Source: Rhodomicrobium sp. R_RK_3 (GTDB taxonomy: Bacteria; Pseudomonadota; Alphaproteobacteria; Rhizobiales; Rhodomicrobiaceae). From it: a DNA stretch of 64,000 nucleotides. The position numbers were made by a program, and so were the translations under genes. The notes beneath the pieces are model-generated. The model was not told where the DNA came from, searched no databases, and worked only from the letters and a program-made list of their open reading frames with translations. The DNA lies in assembly GCF_002198715.1 (NCBI RefSeq), contig NZ_MWLK01000029.1:47396-111395 (forward strand), in the 5' to 3' direction. Positions 63,991 to 64,000 of this stretch are shown here, piece by piece (within the stretch, counting starts at the first letter, position 1; every line of letters begins with the position of its first letter).

Positions 63991-64000
63991 CGGCCTGACG

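Overview
The window looks like chromosomal DNA of a high-GC alphaproteobacterium, most likely Hyphomicrobiales (Rhizobiales). The reasons are the codon bias, the gene families (MexEF-type RND with LysR, ChrB/ChrA, HupE, PaoABC-like oxidase), a palindromic extragenic element at 37242-37293 of a type common in that order, and two other dispersed intergenic repeat families. The genus cannot be fixed from the sequence alone.

The main structural feature is a genomic island of about 24 kb, 11643-35716, inserted in the 3' half of a tRNA-Pro(TGG) gene. A 39-bp piece of the tRNA is repeated exactly at the far end. An excisionase-like gene and a tyrosine recombinase lie just inside that far end. Paired 12-bp direct repeats inside each end are candidate integrase arm sites. 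Fragments of IS630- and IS66-type transposases, a relaxase C-terminal (LPD7-like) region and a serine-recombinase remnant point to a mosaic, once mobilizable element. The cargo is almost entirely metal resistance. It holds a CueR regulator with a textbook operator, an HMA-TauE-cupredoxin fusion coupled to a Cu(I) P-type ATPase, and a SCO-like fragment. It also holds a Cus/Czc-type RND pump with accessory periplasmic proteins, two Spy/CpxP-like proteins around a Crp/Fnr regulator, and a HupE/His-rich/MFS module with a NicO exporter for Ni/Co. Chromate resistance is represented by ChrA and a rhodanese-ChrB fusion.

Left of the island (1-11610) are a TetR-linked RND drug pump, a LysR/tautomerase pair, an ASCH-like protein, a flavoprotein dehydrogenase coupled to a ketopantoate-reductase-like enzyme, a GST, a GNAT and a PaaI-type thioesterase.

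Right of the island (35717-64000) the chromosome resumes with a glycosyltransferase, a LysE exporter, a TetR/SDR pair and a GGCT protein. A LysR-controlled MexEF-type pump follows, whose operon begins with an alpha/beta-hydrolase lacking its catalytic serine. Next come SLOG, UBP zinc-finger and TrxC genes, then a three-subunit molybdenum hydroxylase. Further right are patatin and beta-lactamase-family hydrolases, a VIT1-like transporter, a type III polyketide synthase/ICMT/MFS cluster, a GDPD, an MBL-fold protein and a membrane DnaJ-TPR protein. Three RND pumps occur in the window and none has an outer-membrane channel gene beside it.

No rRNA, CRISPR array, restriction-modification or recognisable phage-defence system was seen. 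The most unusual items are the island ends with putative arm sites, the multi-domain copper fusion, the adaptor with two successive signal-peptide/HEGHDH junctions, the pseudo-hydrolase in the RND operon, and the Fnr-like palindrome at the start of the Crp/Fnr gene.
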